Assembly (NCBI RefSeq): GCF_021729865.1
Contig: NZ_CP063400.1
Coordinates: forward strand, 1-64,000
DNA from: Hydrogenophaga sp. SL48
GTDB taxonomy: Bacteria > Pseudomonadota > Gammaproteobacteria > Burkholderiales > Burkholderiaceae_C
DNA length: 64,000 nucleotides
Direction: 5' to 3'
Part shown: in pieces, positions 17,866-26,348 of the stretch
Layout: each line of letters opens with the position of its first letter
Position numbering within the stretch: the stretch's first letter is position 1
Translations under genes and position numbers: made by a program
Notes under the pieces: model-generated
Databases searched by the model: none
What the model saw: only the letters and a program-made list of their open reading frames with translations
What the model was told of the DNA's origin: nothing

Positions 17866-18117
17866 TCAGCTGCCGACGGCATCCTTGATGCACTTCTTGG
17901 TGAAGCTGTTCTTGGCAGCGCCAGCCAGCGTCTTCTGCTGCGCGGCCAGATCACAACGGGCGGTGGCATCTTTTTCGCACTTCTTGAGGAAAGACGTCTT
18001 GGCGGCGCCGGCCAGCTTCTTCTCGGCCGCCGCGGCCATGCAGCTGAGGTCTTGCGCCCAGGCGGCTTGGCACAGAAGCATCAGCGCAGATGCGGTGAAC
18101 AGGGAGGTTTTGAACAT
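17866..18117 (-). CDS. PsiF-repeat periplasmic protein
   Basis: An 83-residue protein: signal peptide MFKTSLFTASALMLLCQAAWA, then two PsiF-type repeats (DLSCMAAAAEKKLAGAAKTSF.KKC and a second CDLAAQQKTLAGAAKNSF.KKC). PsiF proteins in enterobacteria are phosphate-starvation inducible; function is unknown. The start is supported by GGAG 7 bases upstream. Four cysteines pair across the repeats. It is transcribed away from the LexA-box gene. Confidence 0.8.
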   Translation of the reverse strand: MFKTSLFTASALMLLCQAAWAQDLSCMAAAAEKKLAGAAKTSFLKKCEKDATARCDLAAQQKTLAGAAKNSFTKKCIKDAVGS

Positions 18118-18214
18118 TGTTGCTCCGTCTGTGGGGATGACGGCGCGAGGATATCGCAGGCGCGGATGGTGCTGACATCGCTGGTCACGACGCTTTTTAG
18201 GTGCTTGCAATAAA

Positions 18215-18234
18215 TACTGATGTTATTTACAGTA
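18215..18234 (+). promoter_or_regulatory. LexA (SOS) box
   Basis: TACTG-N10-CAGTA, with the exact CTG-N10-CAG core of the proteobacterial LexA operator and an AT-rich spacer. It lies 36 bp before the ATG of the 27-codon gene at 18271 and about 98 bp upstream of the divergent psiF-like start, so the short gene is the likely target. Confidence 0.7.
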
Positions 18235-18270
18235 TGCATTGGTCAACGCACAGTTCCCGAGGAGTCAAGC

Positions 18271-18354
18271 ATGTCTTCCGTCTTTCGTCAGCACTACAAG
18301 CCCTTCCGCATCCCGGCACCGGTCCTGCTTCGTCGGCTCTGGGCGTGGTTCTAA
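18271..18354 (+). CDS. Putative SOS-induced 27-residue protein
   Basis: Tiny reading frame with a textbook ribosome site GAGGAG six bases before the ATG. It encodes a basic, hydrophobic peptide starting MSSVFRQHYKPFRIPAP and ending in LRRLWAWF. Together with the LexA box 36 bp upstream, this is a complete promoter-ribosome site-ORF unit. Small SOS-induced peptides such as TisB are membrane toxins; similarity here is only in size and character. I do not recognise homologues. It could also be the surviving N-terminus of a longer gene. Confidence 0.5.
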   Translation: MSSVFRQHYKPFRIPAPVLLRRLWAWF

Positions 18355-18519
18355 GCTCCAGTCCAATCTCAAGACAGAGCCGCAAGGTGGGGCGGTTGCC
18401 AAACGATTCATGGCTAGGAGTGCCGCGGGCTTTGGCCAGAAGAACCTTGTTGTGGGCGCCCCGATTTGAGCCACATGCCGAACCGTGAGTGAGGTACCGA
18501 GGACCAACTTCTCGCAGGC

Positions 18520-18980
18520 GCGCGTAGACAAATCCTCGAGGAACTCAACAGCCGCGTCGACCTGCTGCCAGTAGAGGACCAAGTCTTGACGTTGATGCTG
18601 CTGGATTCCATGAGCTGGAAGGTTCAGCGCAAACATGTCCAAGTTGATGTGTTGCCATTCCTCCAGGAAGCCTTCTATCGATCAAAGGAAGTAGACCAAG
18701 CGGACGCTCTGGTGACCACTGACCCAGAAGTCATGGGCGGAGTGCCGGTGTTCGCGGGCACGTGGGTGCCGGTCGAAGTTGTGCTGGGTTCATTCGCGGT
18801 AGGCATCCCGTTGGACCGCCTGAAGGCTTCGTACCCTTTTTGACCGAAGCACACATTCAATCCGCGAAGGTCTACGATGAGGTGCATCCTCGACGAGGTA
18901 GGCCTCGTCGCATTGCCGACGTGAATCCGGGGCTCCCGCGACGTGTTACCCGAGTCATCAAGCGCATCTCAAGTTCATGA
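18520..18980 (+). pseudogene. DUF433 antitoxin-like gene, frameshifted
   Basis: Upstream reading RRQILEELNSRVDLLPVEDQ runs in frame into the DUF433 domain (TTDPEVMGGVPVFAGTWVPVEVVLG...LDRLKASYPF). A stop follows at once; the expected continuation FLTEAHIQSAKVYDEVHPRRGRPRR is in the next frame up to 18980, so one T has been lost from the T-run near 18837-18841. The N-terminal third of the family is not found upstream. Its stop overlaps the ATG of a DUF5615 remnant, the usual coupling of this toxin-antitoxin type. Confidence 0.65.
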
Positions 18981-19030
18981 GGCTCCGATTTCTCATGGCG
19001 AGTGCCTCACGCCTGAGCATTTGCCAAGGA
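18977..19030 (+). pseudogene. DUF5615 PIN-like toxin, truncated N-terminus
   Basis: ATG overlaps the antitoxin stop (ATGA). It reads MRLRFL, then after one missing base DECLTPEHLP, which matches the N-terminus of DUF5615 toxins (MKLRFLVDECLTPEL). Similarity ends near 19025-19030. The break coincides with the start of Tn7-like transposon sequence, suggesting that the toxin gene was cut by insertion or a later deletion. Confidence 0.5.
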
Positions 19031-19194
19031 CGACACGTTCAGCACCAGAGCCCGACCAGCCGTGTCGAGACGTCGGCAGGTAGGACAGCCTGACGGAAGA
19101 CTTGTCGGTGGTCTTCGGTGTGCATAGAGTTGTCGAATGTGCCAGTTTGATCGACCATGCAAGGACACTGAAGCATGCAGTGGTAGGTGTCGCA

Positions 19195-20961
19195 GTGATT
19201 GACGATGCTCCAACCCTGCTGTCTTGGCTGCCCGGGGAGACATTCTTCAGTTTGTGCAGTCGCCACCATGTGCTCACTGGCCACAGCGTCAGCTCGCTCA
19301 CCACCATGCAACTGTTTGGCCACAGACGCCAGGGTGTGCAGCACGATTTGCCTTGTCGATTGGATGCTTTTGCCCAGCGGACCGACTATCGCCTCGGCGG
19401 CCCCAAGGACATAGCGCAAGAACGCACGCTGCTGAGTTTTTACCGGCCGTTTCAGACGCAGCCATTGAATTCAGAGGTTGTTGCCGCGATGCGTGGTGAC
19501 ACTGTTGCGCACGTTAAGTTTCGGATGGGTCTGCTCACGAGCAGATTTCGCGCAAACCATCCGCTGAAGGCCTGCCCGGGTTGCATGGACAGAGACAGGC
19601 GTGAGCACGGGTGGGTCTACTGGCACTTGAGGCATCAGTATCCCGGTGTCTGGGTGTGTGAGGAGCACCAAACCCTGCTTCTCAATTCGTCCTTGAAGTC
19701 AACGGGTGTTGAGCGATTTCTGTGGCACCTCCCATCCATTGGTCACCTGACCCCTGTAGCGGTGGATGAGGGATCTGCATCATTTCAATCGCTCAGGCAC
19801 CTGGCCAGATTTGTTGTCGAGTTGTTTGATCGACGGGTGACAGAGGGCGGATGGACTGGGGCATTGCTCCAGCAGGCTCTGCGCACTGGCCTGAATCGCC
19901 GTGGATGGCTGACACCCAGTGGGCGATTGAAGTTGAACCAGGTGTGGGCCTCATACCTTGACCATGTACTGGCGATTCGTGGCGTGCCTGAACTGAGTGG
20001 ATTGGCGAAAAACGAAGGCGAAGCTGTTCGCGATCTGGGCCTCATGTTTCATCCGATCAGAGGGGGAACGCACCCTTTGCGATGGCTGGTGGGTGCGTCC
20101 TGGTTGTTTGAGAACGCGGAAGCATTTGCTGCGGCCATTGATGGGCTGGGAATGTCCGCTTCTGGTGGGGGTGTTGCGGGGAATGTTGCGACATGCCGGA
20201 TTGCCATTGATGCAAAGGAGAGCCGGCAAAAATCGACGGTCAGTGACCAGCGGCAGCGAGCGATCGAGATGATTGCTGAAGGGGTGGCAACGACGGCCGC
20301 AGCCGCAGCCGTGGGCGTTGCAGTTGGTACAGCCATGGCATGGGCCGCGGCGGCTGGCATCGAGACAAAGCGGCGCGCCAAGCTGTTGAAACCCAAGAAG
20401 CTGCAGGCTGTAGTCGAAGAGTTGCAGCATGGTGCAGACAAAGCGGAAGTGGCAATCAGGCACGATGTGTCCGTTGGCTCAATCACCAGAATTCTGCGTA
20501 CACATCCCGGCTTGCATCAGACTTGGATAGCGGCCCGGAGCAAGCGAATTCAGGAGACTGCCCGGGGTTCCTGGTTGAGTCTTCGAGAAACGTTTGGATC
20601 AGCAGGTATCAAGATCTTGCGTGCCATGGATCCAGCGCTCTACGCCTGGCTGTATCGAAATGATCGTGATTGGTTGAAGGCGCACCAACCAGAACCCATC
20701 GCGAGGCATGCGGACCAACAGGCGCCTGCGGTGCGTTGGGACGAAAGAGATCAATGGATGAGCCAGCGTGTGCGCACAGTCGTGCTCGAACTGTGTGCAG
20801 AACGCCCAAGGTCACTGAAGTTGTGGGAGATCTACCAGGCTGTGCCCGAACTCAAGCCCAAGTTGCGAGTCCTGGATCGATTGCCTTTGACCCGTCAAGC
20901 CATCCAGTCGGCGCTTGGCACTCGCCCATCATCCATTCATCCCTCCGGCGATCTGTTCTGA
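19195..20961 (+). CDS. tnsD: TnsD-like TniQ family target-selection protein
   Basis: Long TniQ-family protein. The N-terminus has LLSWLPGETFFSLCSRHH, typical of TniQ, then a zinc-binding cluster CPGCMDRDRREHG...WVCEEHQ (CxxC...CxxH) near residue 130-155. A C-terminal region of about 350 residues follows, with two HTH-like segments (TAAAAAVGVAVGTAMAW and KAEVAIRHDVSVGSITRIL), the part that reads a specific attachment site in TnsD. The frame is open from a TTG at 19102; the GTG at 19195, preceded by GGTAGGTG and just before the first conserved residues, is preferred. Likely directs insertion to a fixed chromosomal site, unknown here. Confidence 0.8.
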   Translation: MIDDAPTLLSWLPGETFFSLCSRHHVLTGHSVSSLTTMQLFGHRRQGVQHDLPCRLDAFAQRTDYRLGGPKDIAQERTLLSFYRPFQTQPLNSEVVAAMRGDTVAHVKFRMGLLTSRFRANHPLKACPGCMDRDRREHGWVYWHLRHQYPGVWVCEEHQTLLLNSSLKSTGVERFLWHLPSIGHLTPVAVDEGSASFQSLRHLARFVVELFDRRVTEGGWTGALLQQALRTGLNRRGWLTPSGRLKLNQVWASYLDHVLAIRGVPELSGLAKNEGEAVRDLGLMFHPIRGGTHPLRWLVGASWLFENAEAFAAAIDGLGMSASGGGVAGNVATCRIAIDAKESRQKSTVSDQRQRAIEMIAEGVATTAAAAAVGVAVGTAMAWAAAAGIETKRRAKLLKPKKLQAVVEELQHGADKAEVAIRHDVSVGSITRILRTHPGLHQTWIAARSKRIQETARGSWLSLRETFGSAGIKILRAMDPALYAWLYRNDRDWLKAHQPEPIARHADQQAPAVRWDERDQWMSQRVRTVVLELCAERPRSLKLWEIYQAVPELKPKLRVLDRLPLTRQAIQSALGTRPSSIHPSGDLF

Positions 20962-20995
20962 CGTTCGACGGCAAGTCGAAAATTCGGCACGTCAC

Positions 20996-21034
20996 TTGAC
21001 ATGCATAAATGCAATTGGATATGCTTTATGCATG
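20996..21034 (+). promoter_or_regulatory. Promoter with palindromic operator over a leaderless start
   Basis: TTGACA (20996-21001), 18-bp spacer, TATGCT (21020-21025). Transcription would begin near 21032, which is the A of the ATG. A perfect 9-bp inverted repeat, ATGCATAAA (21001-21009) and TTTATGCAT (21025-21033), brackets the -10 region and runs into the start codon. No ribosome site precedes the ATG. This suggests a leaderless mRNA blocked by its own HTH product. Confidence 0.6.
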
Positions 21035-21397
21035 TTGCAAAGCGATATCCAGTCCAGAGTTCTGAATGCAGCGCGCATGTCCAGGCTGCAGGGCATCACC
21101 CAGGCACAGATCGCTGAGGCGCTGGGCGCCAGTCAATCTCAGGTCAGCCGAATCCTGAGTGGCCGTGGATTGCGCAAATCAAGGTTGCTTGAAGAGGTCT
21201 GCCTGTTTGTTGAGCGGGGAGGGGACGGCATCAGCTCAGAAGCGGTCCATGAAAACGAGGAGCTGATCGAGGCGGTGCGTCAGGCGTGGGATGGGTCAGC
21301 GTCACACGCCAGAGCCTTGGCCGCAGTCATTCGGTCCCTCGCAGTGCTTCAATCATCCGGGGCAGGCCATGCCTCCACATCAAGGGGATCTGCATGA
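21032..21397 (+). CDS. Small HTH DNA-binding protein between the TniQ genes
   Basis: A 121-residue protein with a clear helix-turn-helix: GITQAQIAEALGASQSQVSRILSGRG (about residues 18-43). The C-terminal part is helical and unassigned. The start at 21032 is chosen because the protein family pattern begins there and a strong promoter and palindrome end exactly at this ATG; no ribosome site exists, fitting leaderless translation. Its stop overlaps the ATG of the next TniQ gene (ATGA), so it is coupled to it. Probably an autorepressor that also limits TniQ level. Confidence 0.75.
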   Translation: MLQSDIQSRVLNAARMSRLQGITQAQIAEALGASQSQVSRILSGRGLRKSRLLEEVCLFVERGGDGISSEAVHENEELIEAVRQAWDGSASHARALAAVIRSLAVLQSSGAGHASTSRGSA

Positions 21398-22725
21398 GCA
21401 TCGTCCGTCCCGAGCCCTATCCGGATGAGTGGGTCAGTGGATACGAGGGACGTGTTGCTCAGCGCAACGGGTGGCCATCTGAGGCTGTGGCCAATACGCA
21501 CGTGCAAGCTTGGTGTGGAGTAGTAGGGCAAAGGCGAGTTCAGGTGCCAGTGGTGCAGCTGATGGCCCAAGTGGCTGGCATGCCCCTGCTGTCTTTTGTG
21601 AGAGCTCATACCCTGATTCCACTCAGAAAGGCAGTCACCCGATTTTCACGAGCCTCCTCCAAAGGCCAATGGGAGTCTCCCCAACTGCTCCGTAGTGTCG
21701 GGTGTCGGAAAATGACTGAGCATGCCAACTTTTGCCGTGGTTGCGTCGAAGAGGACCTGTCCTTTCATGGGGAGTCCTATTGGCGACGAGAGCATCAACT
21801 GCTTGGTCAGACAAGGTGCAGCCGCCATTCTCGTCAGCTGAGCTTTGTGAAAAACAAAGGTGCCTTCTTCAAGTCCCCCAGTTTTTGGGTGTCCTGTTCC
21901 GAAGAGTGGGAGCCACTCATATCCCGTGGTGAAGACGCCGGTCATCTGTTGGAGCAATTTTTGGAGGTCTGTGGTTACCTTCTCAATCTAGCGGGACCCA
22001 GAAACGAATGTGTGGTGGCCCGAAACGTTCTTGTGCTCGCAAAGGAGCGTGGCATTCACTCTGGCAAAAGGACCACAGGCCTGCCTTACTTGAGCGACCT
22101 GGTGCATGAGCGGTTAGGGGAGAAGCTGTTTGAACTGGTTTTCCCCAGCCGCATTCGAAAGCTCAACCAGGTGAAATTTGGTCCGATCGATCTCCTCGCA
22201 AACGGTGGATCACCAGGGTGCAGTTCTCTTGCCTACGCCATGGCGTTTGCTGTGATGTGTGAGAGTGCGGACAAAGCGGCCTCATACATCATCGATCGAG
22301 AGGCAGAACTTGCTCCTTGGCCAAGAACGGTAGTGCACTCAAAACTCAAACCGAAAAGCAGACCGGTCGGGCTGGTCAAAATTCGTTCCCAGTACATTGA
22401 GTGCAACGGAGATCTGGTCGCGATGAATCAGCGACAACCTTCATCAGGTCCGCACGTAGCAACACGACTCAAACGCAGAGGACTGGCGAACCTTGGAAAG
22501 GTTGGACCGCAGAAGTTCATTGAGGTCGTTCAGCTGCTGCTTCGCGAAGGGCGACGACTTGACGAGGCATGCGAAGAAGTCGGTGTCGCACTAGGCGACA
22601 TACGAGATGTCTTTGATGAGGCGCTGTACCCAATCTCCTGCGCCGTCCAAAAAATGGGCCTCAACGACCCCATCTATCTCGACACCGGAAGCGACTTTGC
22701 GCCTGCGATCACCCAGCGAATCTAG
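21394..22725 (+). CDS. tniQ: Second TniQ family protein
   Basis: A 443-residue TniQ protein. N-terminal region with VVQLMAQVAGMPLLSFVRAH, then the zinc cluster CRGCVEEDLSFHG...TRCSRHSRQL (CxxC...CxxH). It is shorter than the first TniQ and its C-terminal DNA-reading region is different. The start at 21394 has an AAGGGGATCTGC ribosome site and overlaps the HTH gene by 4 bp. A second target-selection protein in one element suggests two target modes, as seen when Tn7-like elements pair TnsD with another TniQ. It ends 56 bp from the converging tnsC. Confidence 0.75.
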   Translation: MSIVRPEPYPDEWVSGYEGRVAQRNGWPSEAVANTHVQAWCGVVGQRRVQVPVVQLMAQVAGMPLLSFVRAHTLIPLRKAVTRFSRASSKGQWESPQLLRSVGCRKMTEHANFCRGCVEEDLSFHGESYWRREHQLLGQTRCSRHSRQLSFVKNKGAFFKSPSFWVSCSEEWEPLISRGEDAGHLLEQFLEVCGYLLNLAGPRNECVVARNVLVLAKERGIHSGKRTTGLPYLSDLVHERLGEKLFELVFPSRIRKLNQVKFGPIDLLANGGSPGCSSLAYAMAFAVMCESADKAASYIIDREAELAPWPRTVVHSKLKPKSRPVGLVKIRSQYIECNGDLVAMNQRQPSSGPHVATRLKRRGLANLGKVGPQKFIEVVQLLLREGRRLDEACEEVGVALGDIRDVFDEALYPISCAVQKMGLNDPIYLDTGSDFAPAITQRI

Positions 22726-22781
22726 ATGTGACCGCGCAGCGATTGCGCCGAGCTGGTTGACGGCTCGGGACTTGACATGGT

Positions 22782-24059
22782 TCATGCGGAGGGCGAACTC
22801 GAAATGGACTTTGCCCAGAAGTCTTGCCAGAACGAAGTATCTGTTTGGATCAGGTCTTCGTACCGGCTCATCGCTGCAGCATTTCCTTCTCGAATGGCCT
22901 TGACCGCGTGTTGAAGGGGTGCCAACCAGGTGGATGCTGCAGTGGTGAAGTCACCATGCCTCAGATCGTCATCGCGCCGAGTGAATGCAACACGATGGGC
23001 GCCAATCCACAAAGCGATGACGATCCTCGGTATACCTGCGGACAGGTCGATGATCAACTTCGCCAGGGCGTCGTCAACGGGCAGAGGGGTGGCGACATAC
23101 TGGTATTGACCTAGCACGGGCAGGAAGATCTTGCGGAAAGAACCCTCTCTTGGATCCGTGAAGCGGTCGAGCCGGTGGTACCCCGCCGTGTTGATGCGTT
23201 GTGCAGTGCTCAACCTTTTGGTTAGTGCGCCGATGCCGTCCGGAGTCCCCGACACGATGACAGGGATCTGGCCTGTGTTGGTTAGGTTCAAGAACCATCG
23301 AAGCACCTGGTCTTCGACGATGCTCAGTTCCAGCCGCGCTTGCGCGCGGCTCTTGCGGTCTTTGAGGCTGCGGATCTTGAACAAGTTCTGGATCTCATCG
23401 AGGTGGAGGATGCCCAAAAAATGTGAGGTTGCCACTTGACGCCATTCGTCCAGGGCTTTCATCCCGTCGAGCCTGTCTTTCGACAGTGCTGAATCAAAGC
23501 GCGAGCTCGCTGTGGCGGCGTGCCAGGCGTTCATGAGTGCTCGAGCCAAATCGCTTGCTCGACCAGACGGTGGTACTTCCACAGACAACCACACAACTTG
23601 CGCGAGGCCTCCAACCAACTTTGGAAAGGAGTCGTGAACAACCACCTGTGGACCCAGTGCGTGCAAGCACCGCAGGCACGCTTCCGTTTTGCCGACGCCT
23701 GAGAGGCCTTCCACGGCGGCAGACAAAGCTTTTGGAAGTCGAATCCCTGCCGCGCTCGCCTCCCCGCTGATGCCTGTCCACGTCAACGCTTGCCTTGGGT
23801 CACGGTAGCTGTAACCCTGCTTGATCATCAGATCGATTGACTGGAGCAGCTGACACTCGATGGCAGAAGGCAGGTGCAGATCACGGATCTGCATCAGGTG
23901 GTGCAGGCGTTCGTGCCTGGGGATTCCCGCGACGTCGCGAGGAACCGGCGGAAGGTAGGTCAGTCTTTGGAGCACCTCTTTCGGCGTTGGAGTCGCAGAG
24001 AGTGATTGGATGAGCAAGTTGTCCGTGTAGCTGGACTTGGTTTCTGGGGTGCGCTTCAT
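22782..24059 (-). CDS. tnsC: TnsC-like AAA+ transposition ATPase
   Basis: A 425-residue AAA+ regulator. Walker A is GLSGVGKT (118-125); Walker B is LGILHLDE (215-222) with D221/E222; a sensor-1-like VIVSGTPDG follows. TnsC/TniB proteins form ATP-dependent filaments on DNA that connect the target selector (TniQ) with the TnsAB transposase. Third gene of the minus-strand operon, 3 bp after tnsB. Length is between TniB (about 300) and Tn7 TnsC (about 555), typical of Tn7-like relatives. Confidence 0.88.
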   Translation of the reverse strand: MKRTPETKSSYTDNLLIQSLSATPTPKEVLQRLTYLPPVPRDVAGIPRHERLHHLMQIRDLHLPSAIECQLLQSIDLMIKQGYSYRDPRQALTWTGISGEASAAGIRLPKALSAAVEGLSGVGKTEACLRCLHALGPQVVVHDSFPKLVGGLAQVVWLSVEVPPSGRASDLARALMNAWHAATASSRFDSALSKDRLDGMKALDEWRQVATSHFLGILHLDEIQNLFKIRSLKDRKSRAQARLELSIVEDQVLRWFLNLTNTGQIPVIVSGTPDGIGALTKRLSTAQRINTAGYHRLDRFTDPREGSFRKIFLPVLGQYQYVATPLPVDDALAKLIIDLSAGIPRIVIALWIGAHRVAFTRRDDDLRHGDFTTAASTWLAPLQHAVKAIREGNAAAMSRYEDLIQTDTSFWQDFWAKSISSSPSA

Positions 24060-24062
24060 CAG

Positions 24063-26348
24063 TCACTCCCCATCCTGGTTTAGCGTTCTGAGAAACTCCG
24101 CAAGGCGTTCTTCATGCGCTTGCATTGCTTCGTCGCGCAGTTGTTCGCCGGTGTCCTTTTCAGATGCCTCAGGGCCGTTGCCAGCAGCGACCTCCATGAT
24201 CCTGGCCTCGGTGAATGTCGGACGAGAGCCGGTCGATTTTTCGATGGCTGCGCGCGTCAACTGTTTGGCGTCGCCCACAAGTTCACGAATTCGCTCAGCC
24301 GTCCGAATCGAGAATTCCAGGCGCTGGTGATCGCGCTCCTTCTTGCCCAGCGCGGAAATGGCGAGGGCATCCGACCACTCATCCAGGCTGTGTTCGTTGG
24401 TTGCGCGGGCCTCGGCTGATATGCGAAGTTCGCTCAAGCCCGGATGCCCGGGCAGTCGTGTCCAAAGTGACCCCATCGAGGCAGGGTGATGCCACGCCCC
24501 AATGTCCCAACCACCCAGGTTGCGCGCGGTTGCGGTCCAGTTCAGTGCATCCAGGCTCGGATGAGAGTAGTCACACTTTGAAAACCACACGCCGTCGCGA
24601 CGGACGCGGGCTTGCGTATCTGGCAAGAACTGCTCGATCAGGTGGTCCGGATGTACCTCGCGCCGATAGGCCAACCCCATATCGTTTCCCCACCTCCAGA
24701 GACCCGCCGGGGAGGGGAAGACGCCAGCCGCGATCATGTCTGCAGTCATACTTTTCTGCCGATCTGAGGTGAAGTTGTACTCGGTAAAAAGCTCGAACAG
24801 AAAGGCCACAAACTGACGCAAGTTCAGCGCGGATTGATCTGGATGGGACCTGCGAAGCTCGAGCTCCTTTCTGCGGTAGTCGATGGCGCCCGGGAGAAAG
24901 ATGAATTGTTTGTCTTTGGCGATTCTGTGTAAGACCTCAACAATACCTTTGAGATCGCCCCGGTAGGGAGGTGTAAAGGACACGTTGTACTCAAGCTCAA
25001 GCGAGGTCTTCGCATGGCGCTTCGACAGATATTCGCCCCTGTCGCACAAGAGAACGTGCGGGAGCGTAGGGGCTGGGTAAAGACTGGCCATTGGTGTGTA
25101 GTCGTACACCCTTTGGAACAAGTCAGGCGCAGCCGTTGAGTTGAAGAGAGCAACTGCAGCGGTGGCCCAACTGGGTCCGGTCAAACAGACATGGAAGCCG
25201 ACGATCGCGGTCGACCATACGTCGACGACGACATAGACCACGGGGCGACCAATGATCCAAGCTGGATTGATGCTGGAGCGAAGGAAGACATCACCGATAG
25301 TCGAATCGATGGCCCAAGTGTGATTGGGCCCAGCCATACCAGCCCAGCTTCGGGACTTGAGCCCACGCAACTGAGAGTCAAAATGGCGTTTCGTTGTCCG
25401 CTCGATGAGGCGCTCGAGCTTCGAAAGCTCACTGCCCAATAGCCACTTTATTTGATCAGGGCTCGGGTATTCATAGATGGCAGGAGGGATCATCACCAGC
25501 TTGCCGTTCTCCTCCTTTGCGCGACTTACGAAGCCTGATTCCACGATCATCCGGTGACGGACTCGCCAGCTGGGCTTTGGCACGGGAATCTTCTTGTCTG
25601 CTGCCAGGATCAAAGCTCTCCATTTGAGAGTCATCCCCGGCTGTTTGGGTTCGACAACTTCCCCATGAAGTTTTGCCAGACGCTCATCAGGTGACTTGCG
25701 ACCGGCTTTTTTTCTGGGAAGAGCGCCTTCTCGCGGAGGGGCGCAGGGTCTGAGCACGCCTGGCGCTCCACATCGATCAAAGCCTGGGTAGAGGCTGCTC
25801 TGGTCCAGACCAAATCGCAACAACAACGACCAAAGCTTGTACACGGTTGGCTTGCTGATCTGTGAGCGAGCCATGGTCTCGCGGACCAGTCCCGAAACAC
25901 CTTGGTGAACGACGATGCCTTCTTGAAGGTGCAGGATGTCCAGGAAAAGCCGCATTTGCTCCACACGCACCATATACAGCTTGTCTGCGGCAGAGAGGTT
26001 TGCAGGCATTTCTCCTATGCGGCGGTCGATCACCCTAGGCTGCACAGAGAATGGAATGAGATGCTCCCGTTTGTGCATCCATAGCAGCATGTCTCGGTCA
26101 AACCAAGACAGCTTTCCGACCAAGGGTTGTGGTGGTTTTTTGGGTGCCTGAAGACGTTGGCTTGTCGGCTTGGCAGGACGTCCGAGCTTCGGATGCGACG
26201 CGGCATCACCTTCTGGAAAAATCAAGGCTGCACAGGTTATGTTCTGTCGAAGGTCATCCAGCAAAACTCGGTAGACGCCTGCTTGAATCAGCTCCTTTTT
26301 TGGGGGAGGCTGGAGCACACGAAAGCAACTGTTGATCATGAATTCCAT
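24063..26348 (-). CDS. tnsB: TnsB-like DDE transposase
   Basis: A 761-residue retroviral-integrase-fold transposase that makes the 3'-end cuts and strand transfer. The catalytic triad is readable: D348 in HTWAIDSTIGD, D436 in LLCDRGEYLSK, E471 in KGIVEVLHRIAKD (35 residues later). N-terminal HTH-type domains with MARSQISKPTVYKLW (about 158-172) bind the transposon ends; the C-terminal helical tail (about 690-761) would contact TnsC. It overlaps the 3' end of tnsA by 13 bp. Intact. Confidence 0.9.
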   Translation of the reverse strand: MEFMINSCFRVLQPPPKKELIQAGVYRVLLDDLRQNITCAALIFPEGDAASHPKLGRPAKPTSQRLQAPKKPPQPLVGKLSWFDRDMLLWMHKREHLIPFSVQPRVIDRRIGEMPANLSAADKLYMVRVEQMRLFLDILHLQEGIVVHQGVSGLVRETMARSQISKPTVYKLWSLLLRFGLDQSSLYPGFDRCGAPGVLRPCAPPREGALPRKKAGRKSPDERLAKLHGEVVEPKQPGMTLKWRALILAADKKIPVPKPSWRVRHRMIVESGFVSRAKEENGKLVMIPPAIYEYPSPDQIKWLLGSELSKLERLIERTTKRHFDSQLRGLKSRSWAGMAGPNHTWAIDSTIGDVFLRSSINPAWIIGRPVVYVVVDVWSTAIVGFHVCLTGPSWATAAVALFNSTAAPDLFQRVYDYTPMASLYPAPTLPHVLLCDRGEYLSKRHAKTSLELEYNVSFTPPYRGDLKGIVEVLHRIAKDKQFIFLPGAIDYRRKELELRRSHPDQSALNLRQFVAFLFELFTEYNFTSDRQKSMTADMIAAGVFPSPAGLWRWGNDMGLAYRREVHPDHLIEQFLPDTQARVRRDGVWFSKCDYSHPSLDALNWTATARNLGGWDIGAWHHPASMGSLWTRLPGHPGLSELRISAEARATNEHSLDEWSDALAISALGKKERDHQRLEFSIRTAERIRELVGDAKQLTRAAIEKSTGSRPTFTEARIMEVAAGNGPEASEKDTGEQLRDEAMQAHEERLAEFLRTLNQDGE

